13,313 nt of DNA from Lachnospiraceae bacterium (GTDB lineage: Bacteria; Bacillota; Clostridia; Lachnospirales; Lachnospiraceae): assembly GCA_024697505.1 (NCBI GenBank), contig JAILFQ010000019.1, positions 1 to 13,313 of the forward strand, in the 5' to 3' direction. The notes beneath the pieces are model-generated. The model did not search any database, was not told where the DNA came from, and saw only the letters and a list, made by a program, of their open reading frames with translations. Made by a program: the position numbers and the translations under genes. Below are positions 13,285 through 13,313 of the stretch, in pieces (the first letter of the stretch is position 1; each line of letters starts with the position of its first letter).

Positions 13285-13311
13285 TTACACAAAAGATAAA
13301 GCTTTGGCCAA
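13285..13311 (-). CDS. Possible C-terminal end of a truncated minus-strand gene
   Basis: One minus-strand frame reads LAKALSFV then TAA (plus 13285-13287), stopping about 9 bases before the putative terminator stem. Eight residues are too few to assign a family. The call rests on the stop-then-terminator spacing, and the two other frames stay open through the hairpin, so this is tentative. Confidence 0.25.
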   Translation of the reverse strand: MAKALSFV

Positions 13312-13313
13312 GG

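Overview
The window is about 13.3 kb of moderately AT-rich, gene-dense DNA. It has strong GGAGG-type ribosome binding sites, short intergenic gaps, and proteins typical of anaerobic Clostridia. The His-rich ZnuA with a GDRFPF motif, the flavin/Fe-S ene-reductase, the PucR regulator and the FNT channel together suggest a Lachnospiraceae-like gut or rumen Firmicute. This is inference from protein style; there is no rRNA or other marker gene. No mobile element, CRISPR array, tRNA or rRNA is visible.

Left block (2-3642). It opens with the C-terminal part of a sugar-type extracellular solute-binding protein. Next is a two-domain receiver protein with a degenerate first domain, then a 684-residue FMN/FAD/[4Fe-4S] enoate-reductase-type oxidoreductase, closed by a strong terminator.

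Zinc block (3678-7861). This is a six-gene unit: a Fur-family regulator (Zur-like), a small membrane protein with a His/Cys-rich loop, the His-rich ZnuA lipoprotein, ZnuC, ZnuB, and a small lipoprotein with a Cys-Cys pair that may resemble the zinc-linked DUF1980/YcgQ domain. Two 7-1-7 palindromes (TGAAAA...TTTTCA) flank the regulator's promoter, consistent with autorepression of the whole unit. Converging on its terminator from the other strand is a 52-residue small gene (7878-8036). A related but imperfect copy of the palindrome lies in that gene's leader, so it may be a further member of the zinc regulon.

PucR and phosphate-like block (8138-12509). A PucR-type regulator is followed by what looks like a three-gene operon: a phosphate-binding-protein domain carried on four N-terminal membrane segments, an AIM24/TIGR00266 protein, and a lipoprotein cysteine phosphatase of the HCX5R class. 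A near match to the Bacillus PucR box lies just after the pucR stop codon, before this operon. No pst transport genes are present, so the operon could be a surface phosphate-release or phosphate-sensing system; this is a hypothesis.

Right end (12484-13313). A bidirectional terminator separates that operon from a compact formate/nitrite-type channel on the minus strand, which has its own clear promoter. At the edge, a minus-strand terminator and a few in-frame codons suggest the tail of another minus-strand gene.

The most interesting points are the accessory parts of the zinc unit, the 52-residue gene with its possible Zur box, and the PucR-linked membrane phosphate-binding/AIM24/phosphatase operon. 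Nothing here is proof of a new system.
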